From Rubrobacter sp. (GTDB taxonomy: Bacteria; Actinomycetota; Rubrobacteria; Rubrobacterales; Rubrobacteraceae): a stretch of 6,846 nucleotides of DNA. The stretch lies in assembly GCA_016781635.1 (NCBI GenBank), contig JADDPY010000172.1:1-6846 (forward strand), read 5' to 3'. Within the stretch, counting starts at the first letter, position 1, and each line of letters begins with the position of its first letter. Under the pieces are notes generated by a model that saw only the letters and a list, made by a program, of their open reading frames with translations, was not told where the DNA came from and did no database searches. Shown here piece after piece: positions 6,159-6,846 of the stretch. The position numbers were made by a program, and so were the translations under genes.

Positions 6159-6237
6159 CCGCCCCTCCAAACCCAAAGAACCCCGCAAAATCCTCACCAC
6201 CCCAATAGATATGGACCCCACAACTCCCGCGCCCCCC
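6159..6237 (-). promoter_or_regulatory. G-tract-rich leader and ribosome-binding site of the MFS gene
   Basis: On the minus strand this leader contains at least seven runs of three or more G (at 6232-6237, 6226-6228, 6216-6219, 6200-6203, 6181-6184, 6172-6174 and 6162-6165). The last run adjoins the SD GGAGG (6164-6168), 5 bases from the TTG. Loops between neighbouring runs are 3 to 15 bases. A G-quadruplex in DNA or mRNA that hides the SD is conceivable; only the runs are observed. Confidence 0.45.
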
Positions 6238-6242
6238 AAGGA

Positions 6243-6306
6243 GCTTGTAACTTGCGCCCCTCCGGTTGCTACCCGAATTTGTTGCAATCTAGGCTGCTTG
6301 TAACAA
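6243..6306. promoter_or_regulatory. Operator-like repeated elements upstream of the MFS gene
   Basis: GCTTGTAAC occurs twice, at 6243-6251 and 6296-6304. The second copy is part of TTGTAACAA (6298-6306), a perfect odd palindrome, and TTGTTGCAA (6279-6287) is nearly one. The two 9-mers form an inverted pair with one mismatch, centres 19 bases apart. A related TTGCTAC lies at 6266-6272. The patch is AT-rich and sits between the P450 stop and the MFS start, where a promoter is expected. Binding by a dimeric regulator is inference. Confidence 0.4.
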
Positions 6307-6439
6307 ACATAATCATAGTCTATCATGGTCGAACAAACCGAGGGGGTACTTTTACTTCTCGACGAGCTCGTGTTGCGGCGAGCTTGGGGCTCCTGGGGTG
6401 GTGGGTGCCTGGAGGGCTGGACGTTTGCCCGGTCGTTGC

Positions 6440-6846
6440 TTATGAAATATCGTGCAGCCTCACCGGCAGACCGTTGCCGGGTCTCAGGGTGAAGCTTGGT
6501 TCGGGTTCTACCGAGTGGCCTGGGACGACGGAGAGTTCGAAGGACTGTGCGATCGTGGCGAGCACCAGGGTGGCTTCCATGGCCGCGAAGTTGACGCCCA
6601 CGCACTGGCGCGGGCCGCCGCTGAACGGGAAGTAAGCGTAGCGCGGCAGGTCTCGCGGCGGGCGGTCCATGAGGGTGGCTTCCCTGAAGCGTTCCGGGTC
6701 GAACTTCTCCGGCTCCGGCCACAGGTCGGGGTGGCGGTGGGTTACGTATGCGCTGATGATGACGCGGTTGCCCTTCGGGATGCGGGCTCCCCCGACTTCG
6801 TCGGCCTCCTTGAGGCGTCGGGAGAGGCCCCAGACCGGCGGGAAGA
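6440..6846 (-). CDS. Cytochrome P450, C-terminal part (5' end cut by window edge)
   Basis: A heme-thiolate monooxygenase, of which the last 134 residues are visible. The fragment starts FPPVWGLSRR, then GARIPKGNRVIISAYVTHR leads to WPEPEKFDPERF (42-53 of the fragment), the PERF region. The heme-binding loop is FSGGPRQCVG (74-83), whose Cys81 (codon 6602-6604) is the axial heme ligand. VNFAAMEATLVLATIAQSFEL is the following L helix and the chain ends LPVRLHDIS. ExxR and the oxygen-activating helix would lie upstream, outside the window. The type resembles CYP4/CYP102/CYP110-like bacterial enzymes, often fatty-acid or terpenoid hydroxylases, but the substrate cannot be assigned. The stop lies 281 bases before the MFS start; no clear terminator follows it, so some read-through to the MFS gene is possible. 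Confidence 0.95.
   Translation of the reverse strand, partial: FPPVWGLSRRLKEADEVGGARIPKGNRVIISAYVTHRHPDLWPEPEKFDPERFREATLMDRPPRDLPRYAYFPFSGGPRQCVGVNFAAMEATLVLATIAQSFELSVVPGHSVEPEPSFTLRPGNGLPVRLHDIS

Noticed and set aside
5562..6635. 357-codon plus-strand open frame opposite the MFS gene
   Set aside because: Composition (Pro, Arg, His, Glu) is that of the complement of a membrane-protein gene; no domain or SD is visible.
6159..6722. Upstream extension of the MFS reading frame
   Set aside because: It overlaps the P450 coding region in another frame and lacks similarity to any carrier N-terminus; the TTG at 6158 has a good SD.
1..6846. A novel defence, mobile or toxin-antitoxin system
   Set aside because: All six protein genes apart from the DUF1360-like one belong to well-known metabolic, transport or redox families, and no integrase, transposase, long repeat or attachment site is seen.

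Overview
The window is high-GC bacterial chromosomal DNA with compactly spaced genes and frequent GTG/TTG starts behind strong Shine-Dalgarno (SD) sequences. The gene content (a lysC-dapA-dapB lysine/diaminopimelate operon, a general-stress type SDR with a Gln-rich N-terminus, a DUF1360-like membrane protein, an MFS carrier and a cytochrome P450) fits a high-GC Gram-positive, perhaps a Rubrobacter-like actinobacterium. That assignment is inference. I see no mobile element, CRISPR array, tRNA or rRNA.

Region 1 (1-2787, minus strand) is the first part of the aspartate pathway: aspartate kinase (lysC, TTG start at 2733), 4-hydroxy-tetrahydrodipicolinate synthase (dapA) and the corresponding reductase (dapB, cut by the left edge). 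lysC and dapA overlap by 8 bases, and dapB starts 4 bases after the dapA stop, so the three are very probably one translationally coupled operon. A plausible promoter lies just upstream of lysC. Inside lysC, an in-frame TTG with a strong SD sits where alpha/beta aspartokinases make a separate regulatory beta subunit.

Region 2 (2987-4763) is a divergent pair: a minus-strand SDR of the YdaD/YhdF/YghA kind, and a plus-strand small membrane protein with a CxxC motif (DUF1360-like). The 276-base space between them carries a good SigB/SigF-type promoter match facing the membrane protein, a weaker one facing the SDR, and a near-perfect 14-base palindrome. This suggests a small stress-response unit. 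A GC-rich hairpin follows the SDR.

Region 3 (4821-6846, minus strand) holds a 12-helix MFS transporter closely resembling the NiaP (YceI) niacin-transporter subfamily, preceded by the C-terminal part of a cytochrome P450 that enters from the right edge. The 281 bases between them contain an AT-rich patch with repeated TTGTAAC-like elements (possible operators) and then a strikingly G-tract-rich leader running into the MFS start.

Nothing here is clearly a new biological system. The points most worth checking are the internal lysC start, the divergent stress-type promoters and the repeat-rich MFS leader.
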